DNA of 64,000 nt from Actinomycetes bacterium (GTDB lineage: Bacteria; Actinomycetota; Acidimicrobiia; Acidimicrobiales; JAJYXR01), in assembly GCA_021801795.1 (NCBI GenBank), contig JAJYXR010000003.1, positions 1-64,000 on the forward strand, given 5' to 3'. The notes beneath the pieces are model-generated. The model did no database searches and had not been told where the DNA came from. It worked only from the letters and a program-made list of their open reading frames with translations. Position 1 is the stretch's first letter. Every line of letters starts with the position of its first letter. Shown in pieces: positions 17,850 to 26,598 of this stretch. The position numbers and the translations under genes were made by a program.

Positions 17850-18251
17850 GTGACCGACCGGCTCACCGATGCCGCCAAGGCGCTCATCGAGACCAAGGCA
17901 ATCGCCCATCTGGCCACCCTCGACGCCGAGGGAAATCCCCAGATCACACCGCTGTGGATCGACCACGACGGCGACGACATAGTGCTTAACACCGCCGAAG
18001 GACGTGCCAAGGCGCGCAACATGCGCAGGAACCCGAAGGTAGCCCTATCACTTACCGCTCCCGACGACCCCTACCGGGTGCTCGTGGTCCGCGGCACGGT
18101 CAGGGAGATAACCACCGATGGCGCCGACGAGCACATCGACTCCCTCGCGAAGAAGTATCTCGGGCTGGATACCTACCCCATGCGCCAGCCCGGCGAGGTC
18201 CGCCTGAAGGTGCGGATCCGCCCCGACCGCATCGTCGCCCAGCCGGCCTAG
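17850..18251 (+). CDS. PPOX-class F420-dependent (flavin-like) oxidoreductase
   Basis: About 133 residues from GTG 17850, chosen because AGGAGG lies seven bases upstream. The split-barrel pattern is clear: AHLATLDAEGNPQITPLWIDHDGDDIVLNT, then GRAKARNMRRNPKVALSLTAPDDPYRVLVVRGTVREI, and the C-terminal EVRLKVRIRPDRIV. This matches PPOX-class enzymes that use F420 (Rv1155-like). The substrate is unknown. It is divergent from the lipoprotein gene. Confidence 0.88.
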   Translation: MTDRLTDAAKALIETKAIAHLATLDAEGNPQITPLWIDHDGDDIVLNTAEGRAKARNMRRNPKVALSLTAPDDPYRVLVVRGTVREITTDGADEHIDSLAKKYLGLDTYPMRQPGEVRLKVRIRPDRIVAQPA

Positions 18252-18289
18252 CCGCCCCGAACGGTCGTCAACCGGTCCGGTGGGCCCGC

Positions 18290-20503
18290 CTAGCTGGGCG
18301 GGTGGTCGTTCGGGCAGGAGCCGGGCGGGTCGTCGTAGCGCTTCGACAGGGTCCAGCTACCGCTCCACCATCCCGCTCGGGCTGCTGGCAGGTGGAAGAC
18401 GCTGGTCATGTCGGCGAGGATCGCGCCCGCGTAGCGGGCTGCCCCAGGCGGGCAGAAGTGGGTGTTGTCCACCGTGCGTACCCGGACCCATTCGCTCTTC
18501 GGGGCCTTCGGGTCGCCGAGCGGAGGCAGCCACGGGGTAAAGCCTCCATGGAGCTCCACGGCTGGGGCAGCAGGAAAGTACATGACCTTGCCTGGCATCT
18601 CCCCCGGTATGGACGCGACGATCCCGTTCCAGGCGTTCACCCCTGCGGTCCGCTGGGCATCGAGCTTCTGGGCATCGTTGACGATCGACCAGAGTGGTCC
18701 GAGCGGTGGGAACTGGACGAACACGATGCCATCCACGCCGTCCCCTGGTGCGAGGAGGGTGTCTATGGCCTGGCCGAGCAGGACCCGGTAAGCCCGTGGA
18801 TGCTCCAGTGCCATGTTGTCGTCCCAGCTCCACATCCCGATCACCACATCTGGATGCAGCTGCCTGACCAGGACCGGCAGCTCGGTTCGCCAGTTCGCAG
18901 CAGTGGTCAGCCCCCAGCCGGGTATGGACCGGTTATAGGCCCTCACCACCCCAGTGGCATCTAGGGCAGCCACCACTGCCGGTGCCGCTGCGTACATCAC
19001 CGAGTCACCGATCAGCATTACTCTCAACGGATCGCTCTTCGTGGGCACCCGACCCCCTGGGAGAGAAATCGGCAGTTCCTTCGAGATCCCGCCAGCACCC
19101 GGCGCGAGCGTCCCGGCGGCAGGAGCTTCTGGCTTCGGTTGAGCGGCCAGTGCATCCCCAGCAGGCACGGCTGTGGCGACGAGGATCACTACCGCAGTGG
19201 CCACCACCCCGGCTGGCGCGAGAGCGAATCGAGGCCACCCTGGGAGACGTACCCGCCTGAGCGGACGCTCCAGTAGATAGAAGCTGGCGGTAGCGATGGC
19301 GAAGGTGGTCGCCAGTCGAGAGACGCTCAGTGCGATCCCGCTGAGCCCTGTGCTCTCGGTGGTCATGAAGACGAATACCGGCCAATGCCATAGGTAGAGT
19401 CCGTACGAGATCTTGCCCACCCACCTCACCGGCCTGACGGAAAGCACCGCCCCAAGGGGTCCGACCGAGGCGAGGCGGACGTCAGCTATCAGGACGGCAG
19501 CACCAGCCGCGCACGCCGCCAGACCCCCCTCGAAGAGCCACGGTGGCGGTCCCCCGGCACTCACCCACGCGTACATCAGCCAGGCCAGAGCAGCGAGCGA
19601 CGCGACGTGGAGGATCCTCGAGGTGCGCCGAGATGGCTCCGGCCGGGCGGCGACCAGCATCGCGACGGTCGCTCCTGCCAGGAGCTCGAAGGCCCGGGTG
19701 TCGGTACCGAGGTACACACGGTTGACCCCTGCTCCCTCGTGGTAGAGGTACGCCATCCAGGAGGCAGACAGCAGCGCGCCGCCCACGGTGACCATGAGGC
19801 CCTTTCGTCGCCAGGTCTCCGTCCCCGGCCGAATGGCTCCATCTGGGCCCTGCTGAAGGAGCCCCCCCCGATCACCGCCGACCTGCGCGCCGGCGCTCCG
19901 AGCACTATGAGCAGCACTGCCTGCGGCGAACGGCTGGTCGTTCCCGCCAGTGGTCACCGCTCCTGCACGCCTGCGCCTGACGTGTCTTCTCCAGCCGAGG
20001 ACAGCCAGCAGGACGAGGGGCCATAGAAGGTAGAACTGCTCCTCGATGGCGAGCGACCAGGTGTGCTCCAGTGGTGAAGGCGCTGCGAACTGGGCGAAGT
20101 AGGACTGGTGGGCGAATATCTCGTGCCAGTTCGCCACGTAGAAGAGGGTCGCCAGCGCGTCACCTCTGAGGGTGGAGAGATCTATGAATGTGCCGCCGGC
20201 ATCGATGCTCGTGCGCTGCGATATGGCGACCCAGGCGACGAGGACTACCAGCATCCCGATCAGGGCAGGCAGGAGCCGCCGGGCACGCCGTGCCCAGAAC
20301 TTGGCCAGTGCTATATGACCGTGTAGAACCCATTCCTCGACGAGGAGGCTCGTGATGAGGAAGCCCGAAAGGACGAAGAAGAGGTCTACCCCCAGGTAGC
20401 CACCGGCCGCCCATCCGTATCCGAGGTGATAGGCGAGGACCCCCGCGATCGCCAACGCCCGGACCCCATCGAGGGCCGGGAGGTAGCGCCCCGTGACCGC
20501 CAT
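18290..20503 (-). CDS. OafA/YrhL-type acyltransferase fused to an SGNH hydrolase domain
   Basis: About 737 residues from ATG 20503. The open frame continues to GTG 20767, but that part overlaps the upstream gene by 128 bp. RYLPALDGVRALAIAGVLAYH and GYLGVDLFFVLSGFLIT are the acyltransferase-3 hallmarks, followed by about ten membrane helices, with a long Gly/Ala loop near residue 190. The C-terminal 230 residues are SGNH-like: VMLIGDSVMYAAAP holds the catalytic Ser and DNTHFCPPGAARYAGAI the Asp/His block. Such fusions O-acetylate exported polysaccharide or cell-wall glycans. Confidence 0.88.
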   Translation of the reverse strand: MAVTGRYLPALDGVRALAIAGVLAYHLGYGWAAGGYLGVDLFFVLSGFLITSLLVEEWVLHGHIALAKFWARRARRLLPALIGMLVVLVAWVAISQRTSIDAGGTFIDLSTLRGDALATLFYVANWHEIFAHQSYFAQFAAPSPLEHTWSLAIEEQFYLLWPLVLLAVLGWRRHVRRRRAGAVTTGGNDQPFAAGSAAHSARSAGAQVGGDRGGLLQQGPDGAIRPGTETWRRKGLMVTVGGALLSASWMAYLYHEGAGVNRVYLGTDTRAFELLAGATVAMLVAARPEPSRRTSRILHVASLAALAWLMYAWVSAGGPPPWLFEGGLAACAAGAAVLIADVRLASVGPLGAVLSVRPVRWVGKISYGLYLWHWPVFVFMTTESTGLSGIALSVSRLATTFAIATASFYLLERPLRRVRLPGWPRFALAPAGVVATAVVILVATAVPAGDALAAQPKPEAPAAGTLAPGAGGISKELPISLPGGRVPTKSDPLRVMLIGDSVMYAAAPAVVAALDATGVVRAYNRSIPGWGLTTAANWRTELPVLVRQLHPDVVIGMWSWDDNMALEHPRAYRVLLGQAIDTLLAPGDGVDGIVFVQFPPLGPLWSIVNDAQKLDAQRTAGVNAWNGIVASIPGEMPGKVMYFPAAPAVELHGGFTPWLPPLGDPKAPKSEWVRVRTVDNTHFCPPGAARYAGAILADMTSVFHLPAARAGWWSGSWTLSKRYDDPPGSCPNDHPPS

Positions 20504-20639
20504 CGGCACCGGCTGCTGGCCCGCCGGCGGGGCAGCCGGCTGCTGGCCCCCCGATGGGGAGGGCGCCTCCCCAGTGCCCCCGGGGACCAGCCTCGCGACT
20601 GGCCACCGCTCCCACCAGCGAATGCCTCCGGACTCGAGA

Positions 20640-21728
20640 TCACTCACGCCGGATAGCAGGCGCGGATCGAGTGGCCCCAGGATCTCCCCCAGCCCCAGCC
20701 CCAGCACCAGGATCCCCAGCAAATGAAGCAGGGGGCTGGCGGTCCAGACCGGCCGAACCGAAGGCACCGCTCAACGTGCTGCCCGCGGCTTGCACCAGCT
20801 CCGGCTCTCCCACGTCTGGCATGTTGAAGATCAGACCGTCGAGCCCTGCCTCGAAGAGGGCGGCTGCCTGCTCGACGACCATCTCTGGGTCACCGTGGAT
20901 GATGGTCGAGAGCCGGCTGGGATCCATGCCGGCGGCTTCGGCGTAAGCCTCCATGCGACGCCTGGCCCCTTCGGCAGTCTCATCGATCACCAGCGTGCCG
21001 AGGCGTGTGCGGGTAATGGTCGACGGATCGCGCCCCAGGTCCTCGCAGTGCCGGTCGAGCACCTCGAGCTTTCTACGCACCGTGGCTGGGTCCCCGAATA
21101 TGTTGCACGCATCCGCGTGCTCGGCCACCAGCCGTAGGGTTCTGCGCTCGCCGCCACCGCCGACCAGGATGGGCGGACCACCCACCTGGACGGGCCGCGG
21201 CCTGTTAGGAGCTCGCTCGACGCGGTAATAACGGCCCTCGAAGTCGGTTTCCTCCCTGGTGAACATCGACCTGCATATGACCAGAGCCTCGGCCAGGCGG
21301 TCGAAGCGCTCGGCCAGTGGAGGGAACTCGAATCCCAGCAGCCGGTGCTCCAGCTCGTACCAGGCTGCTCCTATGCCGAGCACCGCGCGACCGTGGGAGA
21401 TCACGTCCAGGGCAGTAACCTGCTTCGCCACCAGGGCTGGGTTCCTGTAGGTCACCCCGGTCACCAGCGCACCGAGCCTCACCCGGTGCGTGACAGCAGC
21501 CAACGCACCGAGGAGGGTATATGCCTCGAACATGGGCTCAGACGGTGCGCCCACTCCAGGAATCTGCAGGAAGTGGTCCATCACCCAGACAGAGTCGAAA
21601 CCAGACTCCTCCGCTGCGCGGACCGACTGCTCGATAGCCGCGAACACGTCGCCTCGCCCTGGACCCCGAGGATCGCCTAGCGACGTAAAACTGGGAATCT
21701 GGAGGCCACATCGAGTTAGTCCCGGCAT
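20640..21728 (-). CDS. LLM-class F420-dependent oxidoreductase
   Basis: A 362-residue protein. CGLQIPSFTSLGDPRG, ESGFDSVWVMDHFLQIPGVG, VRLGALVTGVTYRNPALVAKQVTALDVISHGR and GIGAAWYELEHRLLGFEFPP define an F420-dependent LLM enzyme. PVQVGGPPILVGGGGERRTLRLVAEHADACN is the phosphate-binding region. The last 45 residues (GDPGAGAGAGGDPGA) are low complexity and run into the acyltransferase 5' region, so the natural end may have been extended. Substrate is unknown. Confidence 0.86.
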   Translation of the reverse strand: MPGLTRCGLQIPSFTSLGDPRGPGRGDVFAAIEQSVRAAEESGFDSVWVMDHFLQIPGVGAPSEPMFEAYTLLGALAAVTHRVRLGALVTGVTYRNPALVAKQVTALDVISHGRAVLGIGAAWYELEHRLLGFEFPPLAERFDRLAEALVICRSMFTREETDFEGRYYRVERAPNRPRPVQVGGPPILVGGGGERRTLRLVAEHADACNIFGDPATVRRKLEVLDRHCEDLGRDPSTITRTRLGTLVIDETAEGARRRMEAYAEAAGMDPSRLSTIIHGDPEMVVEQAAALFEAGLDGLIFNMPDVGEPELVQAAGSTLSGAFGSAGLDRQPPASFAGDPGAGAGAGGDPGATRSAPAIRRE

Positions 21729-22002
21729 CTGATCACCTCGGCTCCATCAGGTCAGCTCCCTGCCCCCAGACCAGCCGGAGAAACTAACCCGGCATCCCCC
21801 TGGCGGTGGCGTACTGGCGAAGGCGTACTGGCGGAACGCCATAAGCGCTCCTACCTAGACAAGGCTACCCGCCAACCAGCTCACGGCCAGTGCGCCTGCC
21901 AGACTCCTCGAGCCTCAGGGAGCTCCTGGCCGATACCTATGGCGTGCCCGCCTACATCCAGGCTCGAAAGGCGCGCCCACACGATGCCGGGGAAGCCGGA
22001 GC
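21729..22002. other. intergenic region between an LLM gene and dprA
   Basis: 274 bp. It has two copies of GGCGTACTGGCG near 21808-21835 and otherwise no feature I can support. It lies upstream of the LLM gene and downstream of dprA. Confidence 0.4.
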
Positions 22003-23571
22003 TCAACACCGCGTCCACCAGCCTGCATCCCCGCGAACCAGACCCAATCGGCTGAGATCTTCCAGAGCTAGCGCCGCCACAGGCATGGACAGGCCGCTCA
22101 GCTCGATCACCTCCTCGAGAGCCACCGGCTCCCAGTCGAGCACTGCCATGACTGCCCGGTGTCCAGGATCATCCAGGAACGAATCTGCACGTCCCGCTGA
22201 AGGTCGATCGTCTGGGGAGCGGCCCACGGAGGCCTCCGGGCACCACCCGCTGCCTGCCCGCCGCTGCCCACCACCTACGTTTCGCCCACCACCGGCACCG
22301 CTCCCACCGGATCCCTGCCGCCCACCACCTACGTTTCGCCCACCACCGGCACCGCTCCCACCGGATCCCTGCCGCCCACCACCTGAGACCCTGGGCCCAC
22401 CGCCGCGCGCTGCCATAGCCCCACTAGCTCCTGTGTGCTCCAACAGGCAGAGCACGTCTCGCGCATCTCGTACCAGGGCCGCCCCGGCAGCTATTAGCGC
22501 GTTGGTCCCCGCGGAAGCTGGGCTGCGGACCGAGCCGGGCACGGCAGCGACCGGCACCCCCCGCCTGCGGGCCTCCCTAACGGTTTGCAGGGATCCGCCT
22601 CGCTCGTGGCACTCGACCACCACCACGAGGTCCACCAGCGCCGCCATCAGCTGGTTCCTCATCGCGAAATGCCATTTCTGCCCAGGAATCGTAGGTGCGA
22701 CCGCGGAAAGCAGGACTCCCTGCTCGCTCAGACGTCTGCCCAGCTCTGCGGTGCATAGGAGCATCGAGTCGAGTGAGGTGCCCGGTAGACCGATGGCCGG
22801 TGCGCTCTCGGGTCCCTCGCACGAGAGCGCACCTTCGTGCGCCGCCGCGTCGATTCCGCTGGCCAGGCCAGACACCACCGACACCCCTGCCAGCGCGAGC
22901 TCGCCTCCGAGATCCCTGGCGATCTCCATGCCGCTGCGGGTAGCGGATCGCGTGCCTATGACACATACCCTCCGAAAACCCTCCAGCAGCGCCGCATCAC
23001 CCTGGGCGAAGAGGACCTCAGGTGCTCCCCGATCATCCCTCAGGACGCGCGGATACGCGCCGGAGTATCTCGTGTGGACGGAGATCGACTTCCTCTCGCA
23101 TATCCCCGCGATCTTCTCCACCAGTTCCTCGGTCGCGTAGGGCTGCCACCTTCTCTCGGGGTCCCGCGGGTGACGCCCGCTGGCAAGAGCCTCGAAGGTC
23201 GCGCGTGGTCCCACCGGAACCGCCAGAGCCCCCAGAGCCGCGTTGGCAAAGGCGCCGGGATCACCGGCCAGACCCCGATGCGATTCCCCGAGTGGAGTTT
23301 CGAGTGTAGTTTCCAGCGCTGCCTCGGGGCCTGGAAGACGACAGCCGCTTACCGTGTCCGGCACATCCTCTACCTCCGGCGCATCCTCTACCTCCGGCGC
23401 CTCAGGCCGGCCCATGATCTGCCTCAGGCGTGCCGGTGTCATCTTCGGCAGGGCCGCGAGTGCCGCTGCATAGCGCGCCTCGCACTCCAGTGCGTTTCCA
23501 AGAGGCAGATCTCGACGATGACCAGCCGTATCCTCGACGCCGGCACCACGGAGCACATCCTCGCCGCGCAT
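22003..23571 (-). CDS. dprA: DNA-processing protein DprA with a repeat-bearing linker
   Basis: A 522-residue protein, longer than the usual 300-400. An N-terminal helical/SAM-like region is followed by the Rossmann-like DprA fold: VLFAQGDAALLEGFRRVCVIGTRSATRSGMEIAR, VVSGLASGIDAAAHEGAL, and EQGVLLSAVAPTIPGQKWHFAMRNQLMAALVDLVVVVE. VPVAAVPGSV and TNALIAAGAALVRDARDVL follow. A Gly/Ser/Arg/Asn linker has two 18-residue repeats. The C-terminal PGHRAVMAVLDWEPVALEEVIELSGLSM is a winged helix. DprA loads RecA on incoming single strands in transformation. Its ATG overlaps the comM stop by one base. Confidence 0.93.
   Translation of the reverse strand: MRGEDVLRGAGVEDTAGHRRDLPLGNALECEARYAAALAALPKMTPARLRQIMGRPEAPEVEDAPEVEDVPDTVSGCRLPGPEAALETTLETPLGESHRGLAGDPGAFANAALGALAVPVGPRATFEALASGRHPRDPERRWQPYATEELVEKIAGICERKSISVHTRYSGAYPRVLRDDRGAPEVLFAQGDAALLEGFRRVCVIGTRSATRSGMEIARDLGGELALAGVSVVSGLASGIDAAAHEGALSCEGPESAPAIGLPGTSLDSMLLCTAELGRRLSEQGVLLSAVAPTIPGQKWHFAMRNQLMAALVDLVVVVECHERGGSLQTVREARRRGVPVAAVPGSVRSPASAGTNALIAAGAALVRDARDVLCLLEHTGASGAMAARGGGPRVSGGGRQGSGGSGAGGGRNVGGGRQGSGGSGAGGGRNVGGGQRRAGSGWCPEASVGRSPDDRPSAGRADSFLDDPGHRAVMAVLDWEPVALEEVIELSGLSMPVAALALEDLSRLGLVRGDAGWWTRC
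22267..22386 (-). repeat. 54-bp in-frame repeat in dprA, 2.2 copies
   Basis: Two exact 54-bp copies and part of a third encode 18-residue Gly/Ser/Arg/Asn units between the DprA core and the winged helix. Confidence 0.95.
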
Positions 23572-25091
23572 CAGGCACCCTCCGCCGTGATGACCCCACG
23601 AGCTGCCCTCAGTGCGAGCGCCTCGGCCACATGGTGCTCCTCTACCACCGATTCAGCCCCCAGATCGGCGATGGTGAGAGCGACCCGCCGGACCCTGTGC
23701 ATCCCACGCGCGCTAAGCGAGCCGTCCCTCAGACGGCGCCCCAGCAGCTCGCTGGCCGCCGCGCTGAGCGGGGCGCAGGCATCGATGCTCCCCGCTGGGA
23801 CGTCCGCGTTGGCGCGGAAGCCACGCCTCCGAGAGACCTCCCGCACCCAGGCAACCCGCTCGGCTACAGGTGCGCTGCCCTCACCGGGCTTACCACCCAG
23901 GATCTCCTCGGTACGAGGGCGGCCCAAGGGGACCACCAGGTCGAACCTGTCGAGTATCGGGCTGGAGAGACGTCGTGCGTAGCGGGAGCGCGCCGCGTCG
24001 CTGCACCGGCACCGACCGGATGCCTGGCCCTCGCCACATGGGCAGGGGTTCATGGCAGCCACGAGGAGGAACCTGGCAGGCATCGTGGCGGTGGCCCGTG
24101 CCCGGCAGACCCTAACCACACCCTCCTCGAGTGGCTGGCGGAGCATGTCGAGGACGTTGGCATGGAACTCCCCAAGTTCGTCCATGAAGAGCACCCCGCA
24201 GTGGGCAAGGCTTGCCTCACCTGGCCGCAACCAGGCAGAGCCGCCGCCGATGATCGAGACCTCGGAGGAACTGTGGTGGGGGGCCCTGAAGGGTGGACGC
24301 TCAGGCAGTTCCGGTAAACCGTAGGGCATCCCGGCCACGGAATGGACCCGGCTCACCTCCAGGGCTTCCTCACGCGTCAGTGCCGGCAGCAGGCCCGGCA
24401 GGCGCATGGCCAGCATGGTCTTGCCCGACCCGGGCGGTCCAACCAGCAGGAGGTGATGCCCGCCAGCGGCAGCCACCTCCAGAGCGCGCCTGCCAACAGG
24501 CTGGCCGTGGACATCGGCCAGGTCGAGATGGCTCCCCTCCCTGGATGCTCGCGAGATGGAAGGCCGGGGCGGCTCCCAGGAGTCCAGGCCCTTCAGCACG
24601 CGGACCAGCTTCGCCAGCGAGCTGGCCGGACGTACCCTGCAGCCTGCCGCTGCAGCCATCAGAGCCTCCCCCATCGACTCGGCCGGCACCACAGCCTGAG
24701 GCGAGCTGAGCGCGCTCACCAGCGCCACCGCCCCCGGCACCTGCCTCACCGAACCGTCGAGTCCCAGCTCGCCGACGAACGCGATGCCGTCGAGCCCACG
24801 ACTATCCAGCTCGCCTACAGCGGCCAGTATGCCGACGGCGATGGGCAGGTCGAGACCTGCCCCACCCTTGCGCAGCCCCGACGGCGCCAGGTTTACCGTA
24901 ATCCGCTGGTTCGGCCAGGCAAGTCCGCTCGACAGGATGGCGGCACGAACACGATCACGCGCCTCCCGCACGGCAGGATCGGGAAGTCCCACCATCGTAA
25001 AGCTGGGAAAACCACCCGATACGTGTACCTCGACGCTCACCGGCCTGCCGTCTACGCCGTAGAGAGTCGCTGACGGGATGGATGCGATCAC
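23571..25091 (-). CDS. comM: YifB/ComM-family Mg-chelatase-like AAA+ ATPase
   Basis: About 506 residues from GTG 25091, chosen over GTG 25112 because AGGAGG is five bases upstream. The N-terminal Lon-like fold runs SATLYGVDGRPVSVEVHVSGGFPSFTMVGLPDPAVREARDRVRAA. GHHLLLVGPPGSGKTMLAMRLPGLLP holds Walker A, and HCGVLFMDELGEF holds Walker B. RFLLVAAMNPCPCG is followed by the cysteine cluster with SGRCRC. The C-terminal lid has SARGMHRVRRVALTIADL. ComM is a hexameric branch-migration helicase that promotes integration of transformed DNA. It is translationally coupled to dprA. Confidence 0.93.
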   Translation of the reverse strand: MIASIPSATLYGVDGRPVSVEVHVSGGFPSFTMVGLPDPAVREARDRVRAAILSSGLAWPNQRITVNLAPSGLRKGGAGLDLPIAVGILAAVGELDSRGLDGIAFVGELGLDGSVRQVPGAVALVSALSSPQAVVPAESMGEALMAAAAGCRVRPASSLAKLVRVLKGLDSWEPPRPSISRASREGSHLDLADVHGQPVGRRALEVAAAGGHHLLLVGPPGSGKTMLAMRLPGLLPALTREEALEVSRVHSVAGMPYGLPELPERPPFRAPHHSSSEVSIIGGGSAWLRPGEASLAHCGVLFMDELGEFHANVLDMLRQPLEEGVVRVCRARATATMPARFLLVAAMNPCPCGEGQASGRCRCSDAARSRYARRLSSPILDRFDLVVPLGRPRTEEILGGKPGEGSAPVAERVAWVREVSRRRGFRANADVPAGSIDACAPLSAAASELLGRRLRDGSLSARGMHRVRRVALTIADLGAESVVEEHHVAEALALRAARGVITAEGA

Positions 25092-25111
25092 CTGATCCTC
25101 CTCCTGGTCCA

Positions 25112-25130
25112 CCCGCCGGCCTCCGGCGGG
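25112..25130. other. perfect 8-bp inverted repeat upstream of comM
   Basis: CCCGCCGG-CCT-CCGGCGGG sits just upstream of the comM ribosome binding site. It could form a leader hairpin. No T-run follows, so it is not a clear terminator. Confidence 0.4.
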
Positions 25131-25249
25131 ATGAGCACTGTTCAGGAGAGCCTGGTGTCACCGGCGCGGCTCGTCGATACGCCTCTTGGTGAAGCTACAC
25201 GGGGGGTGTAACGGCGACCGGCCCCGAGACCGATGACCTGCTCGGCTCG

Positions 25250-25430
25250 CCTCAGCGGTCTGTGCCTGGGACCGGGCCGCCCGTCGGTTCGTGCCGGCTG
25301 GCCTCAGCGGTCTGTGCCTGGGACCGGGCCGCCCGTCGGTTCGTGCCGGCTGGCCTCAGCGGTCTGTGCCTGGGACCGGGCCGCCCGTCGGTTCGTGCCG
25401 GCTGGCCTCAGCGGTCTGTGCCGAGAACCA
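25250..25430. repeat. 52-bp tandem repeat, 3 full copies plus a diverged copy that is the ltp2 gene end
   Basis: Three near-identical 52-bp units occupy 25250-25405. The next, diverged unit (CCTCAGCGGTCTGTGCC...) contains the final codons and stop of the minus-strand thiolase gene. Read on the minus strand, each copy repeats the CACAGACCGCTGAGG that ends the gene. The tract therefore looks like repeated duplication of the gene's own 3' end. 25131-25249 holds nothing else I can identify. Confidence 0.92.
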
Positions 25431-26598
25431 GGCCGCTCGTCGGCACGCCGGTGCCGGCGGTCACCACCACGTGCTCGAGGGCGGGGATCTGGTTCACCGC
25501 ACTGCCCCGCACCTGACGCACGGCTTCTGCGATCCCGTTCATGCCGTGCAGGTATCCCTCTCCCAGCTGCCCACCGTGAGGGTTCAGCGGGAGCCTGCCA
25601 CCGATCTCTATCGCCCCGTCACGAACGAAGTCCCGAGCCTCTCCCCTGGCACAGAATCCGAGCTCCTCCAGCTGGTAGAGGACGAAGGGGGTGAAGTGGT
25701 CGTAGAGCACCGCGCACTGAACGTCATCTGGCCCGATGCCAGAGGTCTCCCAGAGCTGGCGTGCCACGACGGACATCTCCGGAAGCTCGGTCAGGTCATC
25801 CCTGTAGTAGGAGGTCATCATGTGCTGGTCTGCGCCAGACCCCTGCGCGGCGGCTCTGATGACCGCAGGCGGGTGGCGGAGGTCTCTCGCGCGTTCCAGG
25901 GAGGTGACCACCAGCGCCTGGCCACCGTCGGTCTCCTGGCAGCAGTCGAGCAGCCTGAGTGGCTCCACGATGAACCGGGAGGCCTGATGATCCTGGAGCG
26001 TGATCGGCTTACCGTAGAACCACGCCGCTGGGTTCGTGGAGGCATGTCTGCGATCCGCGACGGCTACCCTGCCGAAGTCCTCGGAGGTGGTCCCGGTGAG
26101 ATGCATGTAGCGCTGCGCGAACATCGCCACCCAGGACGCGGGCGTCAGCAGGCCATAGGGCGCGTACCATGCGAACTGGGCGCTCTCGGCGTTCGGGAGG
26201 GGGGGCAGGCCCTGGACGCCGGCACCGAAGCGGTTGCCGGAGCGCTCGTTGAAGGCCCGGTAGCAGACCACCACCTCGGCTACCCCGCTGGCCACCGCCA
26301 TGGCCGCCTGCTGCACCGTCGCGCAGGCAGCCCCACCGCCGTAGTGGATACGGCTGAAGAAGGTGAGCTCGCCGAGCCCGAGGCTCCGGGCAATCTCTAT
26401 CTCGGGATTGGTGTCGGCAGAGAAGGTGACGAGACCGTCCACATCCCCGGCATCTATGCCAGCGTCATCCAGTGCTGCTGCCACCGCCTCCACCGCCAGC
26501 CTGAGCTCGCTCCTCCCGGACTTCTTCGAGAACTCCGTAGCGCCGATACCGCTGAGCGCCGTGCGCCCCGCGTAGGAATGCCGTCTCTGCGCGCTCAT
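25408..26598 (-). CDS. ltp2: Ltp2-like thiolase-fold aldolase (steroid side-chain degradation)
   Basis: A 396-residue thiolase-superfamily protein of the SCP-x/lipid-transfer type. ALSGIGATEFSKKSGRSELRLAVEAVAAALDDAGIDAGDVDGLV is the standard N-terminus, followed by FSRIHYGGGAACATVQQAAMAVASG. The NPHGGQLGEGYLHGMNGIAEAVRQVRG block near residue 340 is the thiolase C-terminal domain. In Mycobacterium, Ltp2 with the DUF35 part of ChsH2 cleaves the last C3 unit of the cholesterol side chain by retro-aldol reaction. The assignment rests on this order: last gene after chsH1, a 4-bp overlap, and a ChsH2/ACAD/P450 cluster. Confidence 0.82.
   Translation of the reverse strand: MSAQRRHSYAGRTALSGIGATEFSKKSGRSELRLAVEAVAAALDDAGIDAGDVDGLVTFSADTNPEIEIARSLGLGELTFFSRIHYGGGAACATVQQAAMAVASGVAEVVVCYRAFNERSGNRFGAGVQGLPPLPNAESAQFAWYAPYGLLTPASWVAMFAQRYMHLTGTTSEDFGRVAVADRRHASTNPAAWFYGKPITLQDHQASRFIVEPLRLLDCCQETDGGQALVVTSLERARDLRHPPAVIRAAAQGSGADQHMMTSYYRDDLTELPEMSVVARQLWETSGIGPDDVQCAVLYDHFTPFVLYQLEELGFCARGEARDFVRDGAIEIGGRLPLNPHGGQLGEGYLHGMNGIAEAVRQVRGSAVNQIPALEHVVVTAGTGVPTSGLVLGTDR

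Noticed and set aside
20504-20767. 88-residue N-terminal extension of the acyltransferase
   Set aside because: It overlaps the low-complexity end of the LLM gene and has no conserved motif; the acyltransferase domain begins right after ATG 20503. Not fully excluded, because it includes one hydrophobic stretch.
21890-23140. 416-codon plus-strand frame opposite dprA
   Set aside because: Pro/Ser/Arg-rich and without motifs; DprA is certain on the minus strand. The first 110 bp do not contain another clear gene.
25250-25430. CRISPR-like regular repeat
   Set aside because: Units are directly adjacent with no unique spacers, and no cas genes are present. It is a tandem duplication of the ltp2 end.
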